Notes: generated by a model not told the origin, from the sequence alone. 21,291 nt of DNA from Pseudomonadota bacterium (GCA_023435325.1 JAEYRT010000139.1:1-21291), one strand, 5' to 3'; counted from the first letter of the stretch, positions 6,008-12,615 are shown. A program made the numbers and translations.

Positions 6008-7351
6008 TCACAATTTTGGCTGTGCCAGCCGTACAGCGATTTCTGACTGCGTACGGGGCAGACAGCGTGCCAGCACGAAACAAACCAGCAAGGTAGGTAG
6101 CGCACGTCCGGCGTCGGGTGTGATCAGCGGTATGCAGTGGTAGAACACCACACCGGCCAGCCACAGCAGGACAGCGGGCCAGTGGCTGGCTCGGGCATGG
6201 GCCATCCACAAGGAGGCCTGTTGCGCTCGGAGCCCGGCACTTTGCCATGCCGTGCAACCGAGGATCACTGCGAAAAGAGGCACAAAGACCGAGCTGAGCA
6301 AGAGCAGAAATGGCTCAATGCTGTGCATGGGCAAAACCAGTGCCAGCAAAACACAAGCAGCAGTCAGCAGCAGGCCCCACTGGCGCAAGCTCCAGCCTGG
6401 CAGCACGCTGTGCGCCGCCATGGCGCCGGAGTAAGTGTCGCCATAGGCGTTGTCCACCTCATCAATCAGGATCAGGCTCAACGCAATCAATCCTCCTTGG
6501 GCCAGCAACAGTGCGGTCACCAAATCTTCACTGGGGAGTGTCAGGACGATCAGAACGCCCAGACCGTAGCACCACATATTGGCCACGGCATAACCCAGCC
6601 ATGTACCGCGCAGGGCGCTGTTGCCATCACGGCCATGACGGGCATAGTCAGCCACCAGCGGCAACCAGGAAATAGGCATGGCAATCACCAGATCCATGGC
6701 AGGCAGCCATCCCATATCGCCTGTGCCCGAACGTTGCCACAGTCCTTGCCAGCCCTGTTCCAGCGCAAGGCCTACAAAATGCCAGCTAAGCCACAGCAAG
6801 GAGGCAACCACCAGAGGCAGGGCAATGCGGGCAATCAGCTGACGCACCAGCTTGAGCATGGAGCCACTGATCAGGAGGGCGATCACGCTGCCCCAGATCA
6901 GAGTCATCACAAAAGGCCAGTACGACGCAGTCATTCCGCCGGCCTGGCGTGCAATTGCAACGCTGGCATCGCGCATCACCACCAGTTCAAAAGTCCCCCA
7001 GCCAATAAGCTGAACCAGATTCAACAAGATGGGGAGCTTGGCAAACTGTCGCCCATAAACGTGGGTCATCAAGGCAGCGCTGGACAGCCCTGTCTCGCAG
7101 GCAATCTTGGCCATCCAACCGAGCAGACCTGCGCCGAGCAGAGAGCCCAGGGCAATCGCCATTACCGCCTGCTGGGTGGAAAGTGCAGGCAGCAGATAGG
7201 CACCAACTTGCATGACCAGCAGGCCGACTCCCAGGCTGAACCATAGCGCTGCATGGTCGCGCCCGGCAAAAACGCGTTCATGGGGAGAAGTGGGGGACAA
7301 CGCCTGGTTGACTGGCGTGGTGCCAGTAGACGTTGAAGAAATGGAATTCAT
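6008..7351 (-). CDS. cytX: Putative hydroxymethylpyrimidine transporter CytX (NCS1 family)
   Basis: Inner-membrane nucleobase:cation symporter-1 family protein of 447 residues. The N-terminal tail is cytosolic and polar, then about 12 hydrophobic segments follow, starting at ALWFSLGVGLLVMQVGAYLLPAL. Other landmarks are ALGSLLGAGLLGWMAKIACETGLSSAALM (typical NCS1 TM2 region), AMPISWLPLVADYARHG and DEVDNAYGDTYSGAMAAHS, the last two characteristic of the cytosine-permease/CytX branch. The assignment to HMP rather than cytosine or purines comes from the TPP riboswitch directly upstream, an established genomic mark of CytX. The ATG at 7351 has GGAG (7357-7360) 5 nt upstream. It supplies the substrate of ThiD, encoded nearby. 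Transport substrate is inference; family is firm. Confidence 0.92.
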   Translation of the reverse strand: MNSISSTSTGTTPVNQALSPTSPHERVFAGRDHAALWFSLGVGLLVMQVGAYLLPALSTQQAVMAIALGSLLGAGLLGWMAKIACETGLSSAALMTHVYGRQFAKLPILLNLVQLIGWGTFELVVMRDASVAIARQAGGMTASYWPFVMTLIWGSVIALLISGSMLKLVRQLIARIALPLVVASLLWLSWHFVGLALEQGWQGLWQRSGTGDMGWLPAMDLVIAMPISWLPLVADYARHGRDGNSALRGTWLGYAVANMWCYGLGVLIVLTLPSEDLVTALLLAQGGLIALSLILIDEVDNAYGDTYSGAMAAHSVLPGWSLRQWGLLLTAACVLLALVLPMHSIEPFLLLLSSVFVPLFAVILGCTAWQSAGLRAQQASLWMAHARASHWPAVLLWLAGVVFYHCIPLITPDAGRALPTLLVCFVLARCLPRTQSEIAVRLAQPKL

Positions 7352-7436
7352 AAATGCTCCGTATGCCTACGAAGCAGGGGCCGTACAGCCGTGCAGTCTT
7401 ACGCAGCCGAGTGCGTGTGAACTGGCAATGAGCAAC

Positions 7437-7544
7437 AACAGCTTCCCTGCGCGAGGATGATCTCAAACACGCAAAATCAATATGCGTGAACAGGTTCGAA
7501 GGGTTTTATCTCAGCCCCGCTTGCACGGGGCACCCCTAGCTTTG
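7437..7544 (-). ncRNA. TPP riboswitch (THI element) controlling cytX
   Basis: On the minus strand: P1 AGCT/AGCT with flanking pairs, CTAGGGGTGCCCC, a P3 hairpin GCCCCGTGCAAGCGGGGC, the invariant CTGAGA, AAAACCC, TTCGAACCTG, and near the 3' end ATCATC-CTCGCGCAGGGAAGC, matching the consensus CCAGCGCAGGGAAGC end of the aptamer. Between P4 (CCTG) and the short P5 (GAG/CTC) there is an extra 6-bp stem CACGCA/TGCGTG (7468-7473 and 7483-7488) that canonical THI elements lack. It ends about 85 nt before cytX. A terminator of the upstream gene lies about 40 nt before the aptamer, so the promoter must lie in or near 7545-7581; no good -35/-10 is visible there. Confidence 0.92.
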
Positions 7545-7581
7545 CCACCGAAGCGGCGGCGCGATTGTGCATGCGCGGCAT

Positions 7582-7608
7582 AAAAAAAGCTAGCTCAAAG
7601 CTAGCTTT
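7582..7608 (-). terminator. Rho-independent terminator of the membrane-protein gene
   Basis: AAAGCTAGC (7586-7594), 5-nt loop, GCTAGCTTT (7600-7608): a perfect 9-bp stem. On the minus strand it is followed by seven T residues. It ends transcription of the gene at 7632-8366 and insulates the cytX riboswitch. Confidence 0.88.
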
Positions 7609-7631
7609 GTGGTTGTGCCGCCTCTCTCGGT

Positions 7632-8366
7632 TTATGCGTTGTTCCGGCCCTGTTCAGGCTGCGCGGGGGCTCCGTGCTTGTACAGCTTGAGATATTGCCA
7701 GCGCATCAGCCCAGCCATCACCGGCAAAGTCAGCTCGATGCTTTCTTCCAAAGCCGATACCAGGGCCAGTACTTCGAGCGACGAGGGAATTCCGAAGTCT
7801 TCGTCCAGGATACTGATAGAGCGATCCAGCACCTTTGAAATAACCAGTGTGGCAAAAAATATTGCTAGACCACTAGTTACCGGCTCTAGACGCTTGAAGC
7901 GCTCCCAGAGTACACGTCTGTACTTGAGAAGCAGATAGATGGCAGCTCCAGCCACCAAGGCAACACAAAAGAAGGCGATGAGCTTGTGGTGCCATGGTCT
8001 GTCATGCAGATAAAAGCTGACCTTGAGCACGCTGAAACCCGTGAGCGCCTTATGAAGATCCATCTCCCTGGCTCCGGCCCCGATGAGCAGCAAGGTGATG
8101 GCCAAGGTCGTGCGCCATTCTCCGGGCTGGCGCGGGCTCAGCCACATTGCTGCGGCAAGAGCGAAATACAGCTTTTCGGTCATGCCTTCGATCACGCCAC
8201 CTTCACTGCCTTCGCGCATGACAAACATCACATCGCTAGGCGGAAGCAGAAGCCATAAAACCACTGCGAATAAACTGCCTAAAACAGGAGCCGGAATTGT
8301 GAGCCAAGGTGATGCCCAGAAAGTGCCTGGGGCGCTGGTTGTGGTTTTAATTGAGTGCTCGAACAT
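7632..8366 (-). CDS. Uncharacterised integral membrane protein
   Basis: I do not recognise a named family. The 244-residue product has about six hydrophobic segments: residues 21-43, 65-77, 86-98, 127-147, 163-179 and 198-222. Polar residues sit inside or next to these: REMDLHK (100-106), KVLDRSISILDED (178-190) and SALEESIELTLP (204-215). The pattern of acidic and basic residues in membrane-flanking motifs looks conserved rather than random and could mean an intramembrane enzyme or ion-coupled function; that is inference. The ATG at 8366 has no strong ribosome binding site. The gene has its own terminator, and base composition is lower in G+C than the thi and fatty-acid regions. No gene partner is apparent. 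Confidence 0.8.
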   Translation of the reverse strand: MFEHSIKTTTSAPGTFWASPWLTIPAPVLGSLFAVVLWLLLPPSDVMFVMREGSEGGVIEGMTEKLYFALAAAMWLSPRQPGEWRTTLAITLLLIGAGAREMDLHKALTGFSVLKVSFYLHDRPWHHKLIAFFCVALVAGAAIYLLLKYRRVLWERFKRLEPVTSGLAIFFATLVISKVLDRSISILDEDFGIPSSLEVLALVSALEESIELTLPVMAGLMRWQYLKLYKHGAPAQPEQGRNNA

Positions 8367-8671
8367 AAAAATCTACGAAGACGTGCTTCTTTTGCCCGTT
8401 GTTCTTTTCACGTCTTTTCCACGTGCAAGGCATTCATCTGGAAATGGCGTGTCCTCTGAAAGCGGGATCATCGGGTGGACACGGGTGGTGACCGTTTTTC
8501 CCCCAAGGCTAACTGAAAACTGGCATCGTTTCAGTTCGATTCCAGGGAGCCCTGTGTATTCCTACTTGTTCTCTGGCAGAGTGCGCAGATCAATGCAAGC
8601 CATGTGTCACCGAAGCATCCACTTGGCCTGAAGGGAGGCCAGTTCGCCTGCAAGGAGGCATCGCTGTTTTG
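8367..8671. other. Intergenic region with several short repeats
   Basis: 305 bases between divergent genes. It holds a tandem pair CTTTTCACGT / CTTTTCCACGT (8404-8424), two CGGGTGG copies spaced 10 bp apart (8472-8488), a perfect 8-bp inverted repeat AACTGAAA/TTTCAGTT with a 10-nt loop (8511-8536), and CAGGG-AG-CCCTG (8543-8554). Two small tandem hairpins stand just before the plus-strand gene (8624-8659, listed separately). I see no confident promoter and no convincing ORF. Confidence 0.55.
8624..8659 (+). promoter_or_regulatory. Tandem leader hairpins containing the ribosome binding site
   Basis: TGGCCT/AGGCCA (8624-8629 and 8636-8641, 6-nt loop) is followed after 4 nt by GCCT/AGGC (8646-8649 and 8656-8659, 6-nt loop). 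Both carry a purine-rich GGAGG on the 3' side. The second one contains AAGGAGG (8652-8658), the likely Shine-Dalgarno of the following gene, partly inside the stem. This suggests control at translation, but the stems are short. Confidence 0.4.
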
Positions 8672-9013
8672 ATGAAGTTGTCCTGGCTGGGGGCAGAGAA
8701 GGGTTGGCCCAATGCTTCTAAACTCCAGGGAATGCCAAATCTTTACGACGCCTTGATTACCCTTTTGCGTGAGCATTGGAAGAACCACAACAATGCCTAC
8801 CCTCAATGCATTGAGCTGAGTCCGGAGGACTTGCAAGCACTCAATGCGGAGCGCAAGCTCGTCAATGAATCCATGAATTTCAAGCTGACACCGGAGTGGG
8901 GAAAATTTTTTCACGGCACGCCATTGCGTGTAGCAGATGTGAGCTGTGTTGTGGATGCCGAAGGGCAGCGTATTCCCATCGTCGTGACGGTAGCTGCAAC
9001 CCCGGAGTCCTGA
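8672..9013 (+). CDS. Hypothetical protein, about 113 residues
   Basis: No family recognised. The product is soluble and contains NLYDALITLLREHWKNHNNAYPQCIELSPEDLQALNAERKLVNESMNF, a helix-rich stretch that looks like a real protein, followed by FFHGTPLRVADVSCVVDAEGQRIPIVVTVAATPES, probably beta strands. The layout (YPxxIxLSPEDLxxL, then GTPLxV and VDAxG) recalls small phage- or plasmid-type proteins, but I cannot name one. Start is uncertain: ATG 8672 lies 13 nt after a strong AAGGAGG, TTG 8669 lies 10 nt after it, and ATG 8732 gives MPNLYDALITLL, possibly the true conserved start. A strong terminator follows 56 nt after the stop, which supports a real monocistronic gene. Confidence 0.7.
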   Translation: MKLSWLGAEKGWPNASKLQGMPNLYDALITLLREHWKNHNNAYPQCIELSPEDLQALNAERKLVNESMNFKLTPEWGKFFHGTPLRVADVSCVVDAEGQRIPIVVTVAATPES

Positions 9014-9068
9014 ATACCGGTGCTATCAGCACTGATTGATCTGGAGTCCACGCAGGACTCACTTCTTA

Positions 9069-9107
9069 CCTCTGTGCAGATGTGCTCGCTCTGCACAGAG
9101 GTTTTTT
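9069..9107 (+). terminator. Rho-independent terminator after the hypothetical gene
   Basis: A perfect 12-bp stem CCTCTGTGCAGA (9069-9080) / TCTGCACAGAGG (9090-9101) with a 9-nt loop is followed by TTTTTT (9102-9107). It is one of the strongest terminators in the window. Confidence 0.93.
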
Positions 9108-9287
9108 GTTTCCTGGGTATTCAATCGCACCGTATGGATCAGGGCGTCTAGGCAGTTCCGCTAGGTGTTTCCGAGGGAATGTGCTGTATCGTTCTGCTAC
9201 GCGGAAGGTTCGAAGAAAAAAGGCCTACTTGCAGCTTGGTTGTTGCAGTTTGACGGTGAGCAATATCGCCTGAAAGATCAATAGGTT

Positions 9288-9301
9288 AAGGGTAAACCCT
9301 T
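9288..9301. repeat. Perfect inverted repeat AAGGGT-AA-ACCCTT
   Basis: A 6-bp perfect palindrome with a 2-nt centre, 132 nt before the Crp/Fnr start. Its size and symmetry suit a dimeric DNA-binding protein. The regulator is unknown. Confidence 0.5.
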
Positions 9302-9326
9302 TGATTTTCGTGTATTCCGATAAAAA

Positions 9327-9346
9327 GCTGTCACTTTCTGGACAGC
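9327..9346. repeat. Inverted repeat GCTGTC-N8-GACAGC
   Basis: Two 6-bp half sites with an 8-nt spacer, 87 nt before the Crp/Fnr gene. It is a possible operator of the neighbouring regulator, although it does not match the TGTGA-N6-TCACA or TTGAT-N4-ATCAA consensus. Confidence 0.4.
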
Positions 9347-9433
9347 ATGGCTTCGTAAGTCAGAGCACAGCCATAAATGCATCGGTCTCTGACGCGACAA
9401 TGATCCGATTTTCAGTCACAGAAACGACAGGAT

Positions 9434-10153
9434 ATGGACGACCCGATTCTTACTATCGAAGAACGTGAAGCGATCAATGCTGGTCGCTGGTTTTCATCCC
9501 TTTCACCTTCGCTACGCCACGACATTCTGCGATGCGCTTACGTCAAACGATTCAAAGATGGTGCCTTGATTTGCGCCCGCGGCGAAGTGCCGGAGGAATG
9601 GTTTGCCTGCGCCAAGGGCGCTGTGCGGGTGAGCTCCACATCCATCACGGGCAAGCAGATCACGCTGACCTATGTGGAGCCGGGGTTGTGGTTTGGGGAT
9701 ACCTCGATTTTCGATGGGGACAGGCGCACACACGATGCATATGCGCACGGTCCCACCACGTTGCTGTGCGTGGCCAAGGCCGACTTCAAACGGATTTTGG
9801 CGACACACACGGAGTTTTACGAAGCCATGCTGTGGTTGGCGGCGCGTCGCATCCGCCAGCTCTATGGTTTGGTGGAGGACTTGAACACACTGCCGTTGCG
9901 TGCACGTCTGGCCAAGCAGTTGCTGCACTTGGCGCGCAGCTACGGCATTCCCAGCCTTGCCAATGGCGAGGAAGTGCGTATCGGCCTGCAATTGGCGCAG
10001 GAGGAGTTGGCCCAGTTGCTCGGGGCTTCACGCCAGCGCGTGAACCAGGAGCTCAAGGGTATGGAGCGCGAAGAGATCATCCGGATCGAACCGGGTGGGC
10101 TGGTGGTGCGCAACCGCGATGCGCTGCTGCGTATCGTGGAAACTGATCTGTAG
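9434..10153 (+). CDS. Crp/Fnr-family transcriptional regulator
   Basis: DNA-binding regulator of 239 residues with a cyclic-nucleotide-binding-like beta roll (about residues 20-115), a long dimerisation helix (124-150) and a C-terminal winged helix. The recognition HTH is AQEELAQLLGASRQRVNQELKGMEREEIIRI (188-218). The region equivalent to the phosphate-binding cassette reads WFGDTSIFDGDRRTHDAYAHG (86-106): the usual FGE is FGD and ERSA is replaced by RRTH, so cAMP binding is doubtful. The four FeS-ligand cysteines of FNR are absent in the right arrangement. The stop is 6 nt before the phosphotransferase start, so the regulator probably belongs to that operon and may control it. The ligand is unknown. 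Confidence 0.93.
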   Translation: MDDPILTIEEREAINAGRWFSSLSPSLRHDILRCAYVKRFKDGALICARGEVPEEWFACAKGAVRVSSTSITGKQITLTYVEPGLWFGDTSIFDGDRRTHDAYAHGPTTLLCVAKADFKRILATHTEFYEAMLWLAARRIRQLYGLVEDLNTLPLRARLAKQLLHLARSYGIPSLANGEEVRIGLQLAQEELAQLLGASRQRVNQELKGMEREEIIRIEPGGLVVRNRDALLRIVETDL

Positions 10154-10159
10154 CGACTT

Positions 10160-11251
10160 ATGAGTAATTTTGACCATTTTGTAGGTACCAAACCTGTCTC
10201 TGAAACACATGCTTTTGATGTGGATGCGCTCTCCGCTTGGATGGCGCAGCATGTCGAGGGCTTTCAGGGCCCTGTGACGGTGGAAATGTTCAAGGGCGGT
10301 CAATCCAACCCTACCTACAAATTGGTCACGCCGCAGCGCAGTTATGTCATGCGCTCCAAGCCGGGCCCTGTGGCCAAGCTGCTGCCTTCGGCCCATGCCA
10401 TTGAGCGTGAGTTCAAGGTGATGAGCGGGCTGGCAGACACGGAAGTTCCTGTGCCTCGCATGTATGCATTGTGTGAAGACGAGGCGATTATTGGCCGTGC
10501 CTTCTACATCATGGAGTTCAAGGATGGTCGTGTGTTGTGGGACCAGTCCCTGCCGGAAATGGACAATGCCCAGCGCGCTGCCATTTATGACGAGCTCAAC
10601 CGCGTGATTGCCGCACTGCTTATGGTGGACGTGCACAAACAGGGACTGGCGGATTACGGTAAGCCTGGCAACTATTTCGAACGTCAGATCGGGCGTTGGA
10701 GCAAGCAATATCAGGCTTCCATCACGCAGCCGATCGAAGAGATGGACAAGCTGATGGCATGGCTGCCACAGAACATGCCAGCAAGTGCCCGGGATGAGAG
10801 CAAAGTCTCCATCGTGCACGGGGACTACCGTCTGGACAACGTCATGTTCGACAAGGACCGTGCCCAGGCAATTGCCGTGTTGGACTGGGAACTTTCCACG
10901 CTGGGGCATCCTCTGGCTGACTTCAGCTACCACTGCATGGCATGGCATATCCCCGCCAATCTCGGACGCGGCATCGGTGGCCTGGATATCGCGTCGCTGG
11001 GTATTCCCTCTGAAGATGAATACATGCGCCGCTACTGCGAGCGCACCGGTCTGGCCACGCCCGAGCAGCTCAAGGCGGACTGGAATTTCTATCTGGCCTA
11101 CAACATGTTCCGCATTGCGGCCATCTTGCAAGGCATTGCCAAACGTGTGGAGGCGGGAACTGCCTCCAGCGCACAGGCCAAGGCAGCAGGCGACACGGCG
11201 CGGCCGATGGCGCAACTGGCATGGTCCTACGCGCAAAAACACGGCGCCTGA
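10160..11251 (+). CDS. APH-fold phosphotransferase (ACAD10/11 kinase-domain type)
   Basis: 363-residue protein of the aminoglycoside-phosphotransferase/choline-kinase fold. Markers are FKGGQSNPTYKLV (44-56, nucleotide loop), YVMRSKPG, VPVPRMYALCED, IIGRAFYIMEFKDGRVLWD, the catalytic loop VHGDYRLDNVMFD (219-231, base D222 or D226) and the metal-binding IAVLDWELSTLGHPLADF (238-255). This subgroup is homologous to the N-terminal part of ACAD10/ACAD11 and to LvaA, a 4-hydroxyacyl-CoA kinase of levulinate catabolism. It is followed by a dehydrogenase of the matching ACAD11-type, so an acyl-CoA or hydroxyacyl substrate is much more likely than an antibiotic. The start is 6 nt after the regulator's stop. 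Substrate is inference. Confidence 0.93.
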   Translation: MSNFDHFVGTKPVSETHAFDVDALSAWMAQHVEGFQGPVTVEMFKGGQSNPTYKLVTPQRSYVMRSKPGPVAKLLPSAHAIEREFKVMSGLADTEVPVPRMYALCEDEAIIGRAFYIMEFKDGRVLWDQSLPEMDNAQRAAIYDELNRVIAALLMVDVHKQGLADYGKPGNYFERQIGRWSKQYQASITQPIEEMDKLMAWLPQNMPASARDESKVSIVHGDYRLDNVMFDKDRAQAIAVLDWELSTLGHPLADFSYHCMAWHIPANLGRGIGGLDIASLGIPSEDEYMRRYCERTGLATPEQLKADWNFYLAYNMFRIAAILQGIAKRVEAGTASSAQAKAAGDTARPMAQLAWSYAQKHGA

Positions 11252-11276
11252 CTGAGTTTCCCCTCGTGTGAGAAAC

Positions 11277-11307
11277 GGCATGCAGCTGCCGGGGGGCAGC
11301 GCACGCC
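11277..11307 (+). promoter_or_regulatory. Terminator-like hairpin between phosphotransferase and dehydrogenase
   Basis: GCTGCC-GGGG-GGCAGC (11285-11300) is extended outward by TGC/GCA and GGC/GCC with one mismatch and one bulge. It is followed by TTTGTTTG, a poor T-tract. It may attenuate transcription or protect mRNA ends, giving different levels of the two enzymes. Confidence 0.55.
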
Positions 11308-11340
11308 TTTGTTTGCTAGTTAACGATAAAGGAGCACTCC

Positions 11341-12615
11341 ATGGATTTCGATTACTCCCCCAAGACCAAGGAATTGCAAGCACGTTTGCTTCGCTTCATG
11401 GATGAGCACATCTATCCCAATGAGGAGGCTTTCCATCAGGAACTGGAAGCCAATACACAAGCTGGCAAGCGCTGGACGCCGTTGCAGCTGATTGAAGGGC
11501 TGAAGGAAAAAGCCAAAGAACAGGATCTGTGGAACCTGTTCTTGCCCAAAGACACCGCAGAAATTGCTGGTGTTCAGGGCGCAGGTCTGACCAACCAGGA
11601 ATACGCGCCACTGGCAGAAATCATGGGCCGCGTGGGTTGGGCATCGGAAGTGTTCAATTGCTCTGCTCCCGATACCGGCAATATGGAAACCATTGCACGT
11701 TACGGCAATGAAGAACACCGCAAGCAATGGCTGCTTCCTTTGCTTGAGGGCAAAATCCGTTCGGCTTTTGCAATGACGGAGCCCGAGGTGGCCTCCAGCG
11801 ATGCCACCAACATCTGCACGCGCATTGAGCGCCAGGGGGATGAATACGTCATCAATGGCCACAAGTGGTGGATTTCAGGTGCTGGTGATCCACGCTGCGC
11901 CATCTACATCGCCATGGGCAAAACTGATCCCGAGGCCGCAAAGCATTCGCAGCAAAGCATGGTGCTGGTGCCTGCCGATACCCCCGGTGTACGTGTGGTG
12001 CGTCCCTTGAGCGTACTGGGTTATGACGATGCGCCGCATGGTCATATGGAAATGTATTTTGAGAACGTGCGTGTGCCTGTGAGCAATGTGCTGCTGGGCG
12101 AAGGGCGCGGTTTTGAAATTGCGCAAGGCCGCTTAGGCCCTGGTCGCATTCACCACTGCATGCGTCTGATTGGACAGGCTGAACGCGCATTGGAGCTGAT
12201 GTGCAAACGTGCTTCCAGCCGCGTGGCCTTTGGTAAAACCATTGCCCAGCAGACTGTGACCCAAGAGCGCATTGCCGAAGCACGCTGCCGTATCGACATG
12301 GCGCGCCTGCTCACGCTCAAGGCAGCGTGGATGATGGACACTGTGGGCAACAAGATTGCACGCACCGAAATCGCCATGATCAAGGTCGTGGCACCCAAGC
12401 TGGCCTGCGACGTGATCGACTGGGCGATGCAGGTGCACGGCGGTGGCGGCATGAGTCAGGACTTCCCGCTGGCACACGCTTATGCCAACTCCCGTACCTT
12501 GCGTTTCGCCGATGGTCCAGACGAAGTCCACCGCAATGCCATTGCGAAGTGGGAACTGGGCAAGTACGGCAGCTACGGACGTGAGGCTCAAGTGCCGATC
12601 ACGCGCGGTGCATAA
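11341..12615 (+). CDS. Acyl-CoA dehydrogenase, ACAD11-like
   Basis: FAD-dependent acyl-CoA dehydrogenase of 424 residues. Visible features are an N-terminal helical domain (MDFDYSPKTKELQARLLRFMDEHIYPNE), FAMTEPEVASSDATN (flavin/substrate region), INGHKWWISGAGDP, a middle beta domain ending in NVLLGEGRGFEIAQGRLGPGRIHHCMR, SRVAFGKTIAQQ, and a C-terminal MQVHGGGGMSQDFPLA followed by RTLRFADGPDEVHRNAIAKWELG (385-407). By eye, D391 falls where medium-chain enzymes have the catalytic glutamate of YEGT; ADGPDEVH is usual in the ACAD10/11 subgroup. A clear AAGGAG lies 6 nt before the ATG. It works downstream of acyl-CoA formation and probably with the preceding kinase. Confidence 0.95.
   Translation: MDFDYSPKTKELQARLLRFMDEHIYPNEEAFHQELEANTQAGKRWTPLQLIEGLKEKAKEQDLWNLFLPKDTAEIAGVQGAGLTNQEYAPLAEIMGRVGWASEVFNCSAPDTGNMETIARYGNEEHRKQWLLPLLEGKIRSAFAMTEPEVASSDATNICTRIERQGDEYVINGHKWWISGAGDPRCAIYIAMGKTDPEAAKHSQQSMVLVPADTPGVRVVRPLSVLGYDDAPHGHMEMYFENVRVPVSNVLLGEGRGFEIAQGRLGPGRIHHCMRLIGQAERALELMCKRASSRVAFGKTIAQQTVTQERIAEARCRIDMARLLTLKAAWMMDTVGNKIARTEIAMIKVVAPKLACDVIDWAMQVHGGGGMSQDFPLAHAYANSRTLRFADGPDEVHRNAIAKWELGKYGSYGREAQVPITRGA

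Larger units (their letters stand above)
9108..9433. other. AT-richer intergenic region upstream of the Crp/Fnr gene
   Basis: About 325 bases with no supported gene. It contains a 14-bp inverted repeat AAGGGT-AA-ACCCTT (9288-9301) and an inverted repeat GCTGTC-N8-GACAGC (9327-9346), both possible operators. I could not find a convincing -35/-10 pair. TTGACG at 9250-9255 is a possible -35 without a good -10. Composition is lower in G+C than the coding regions on both sides. Confidence 0.5.

Noticed and set aside
6137..7246. Long plus-strand ORF (369 codons) opposite cytX
   Set aside because: Gln/His-rich translation is the expected mirror of a leucine-rich membrane protein; no motif or ribosome site supports it.
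8526..8556. GTTCGATTCC string that recalls a tRNA T-arm
   Set aside because: No acceptor, D or anticodon arms can be built around it and there is no CCA end. It is also not at an integrase boundary.
8531..8914. Minus-strand ORF (127 codons) overlapping the small hypothetical gene
   Set aside because: No ribosome site or motif. The plus-strand frame has a more protein-like composition and a matching strong terminator.
10800..10920. Aminoglycoside resistance function for the APH-fold gene
   Set aside because: The HGDYRLDN and LDWELSTLGHP motifs and the adjacent ACAD11-like dehydrogenase place it in the acyl-CoA-associated kinase subgroup.
10028..11383. Long antisense ORF (451 codons) opposite the Crp/Fnr and phosphotransferase genes
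   Set aside because: It spans two well-supported genes, has shadow-like composition and no recognisable domain.
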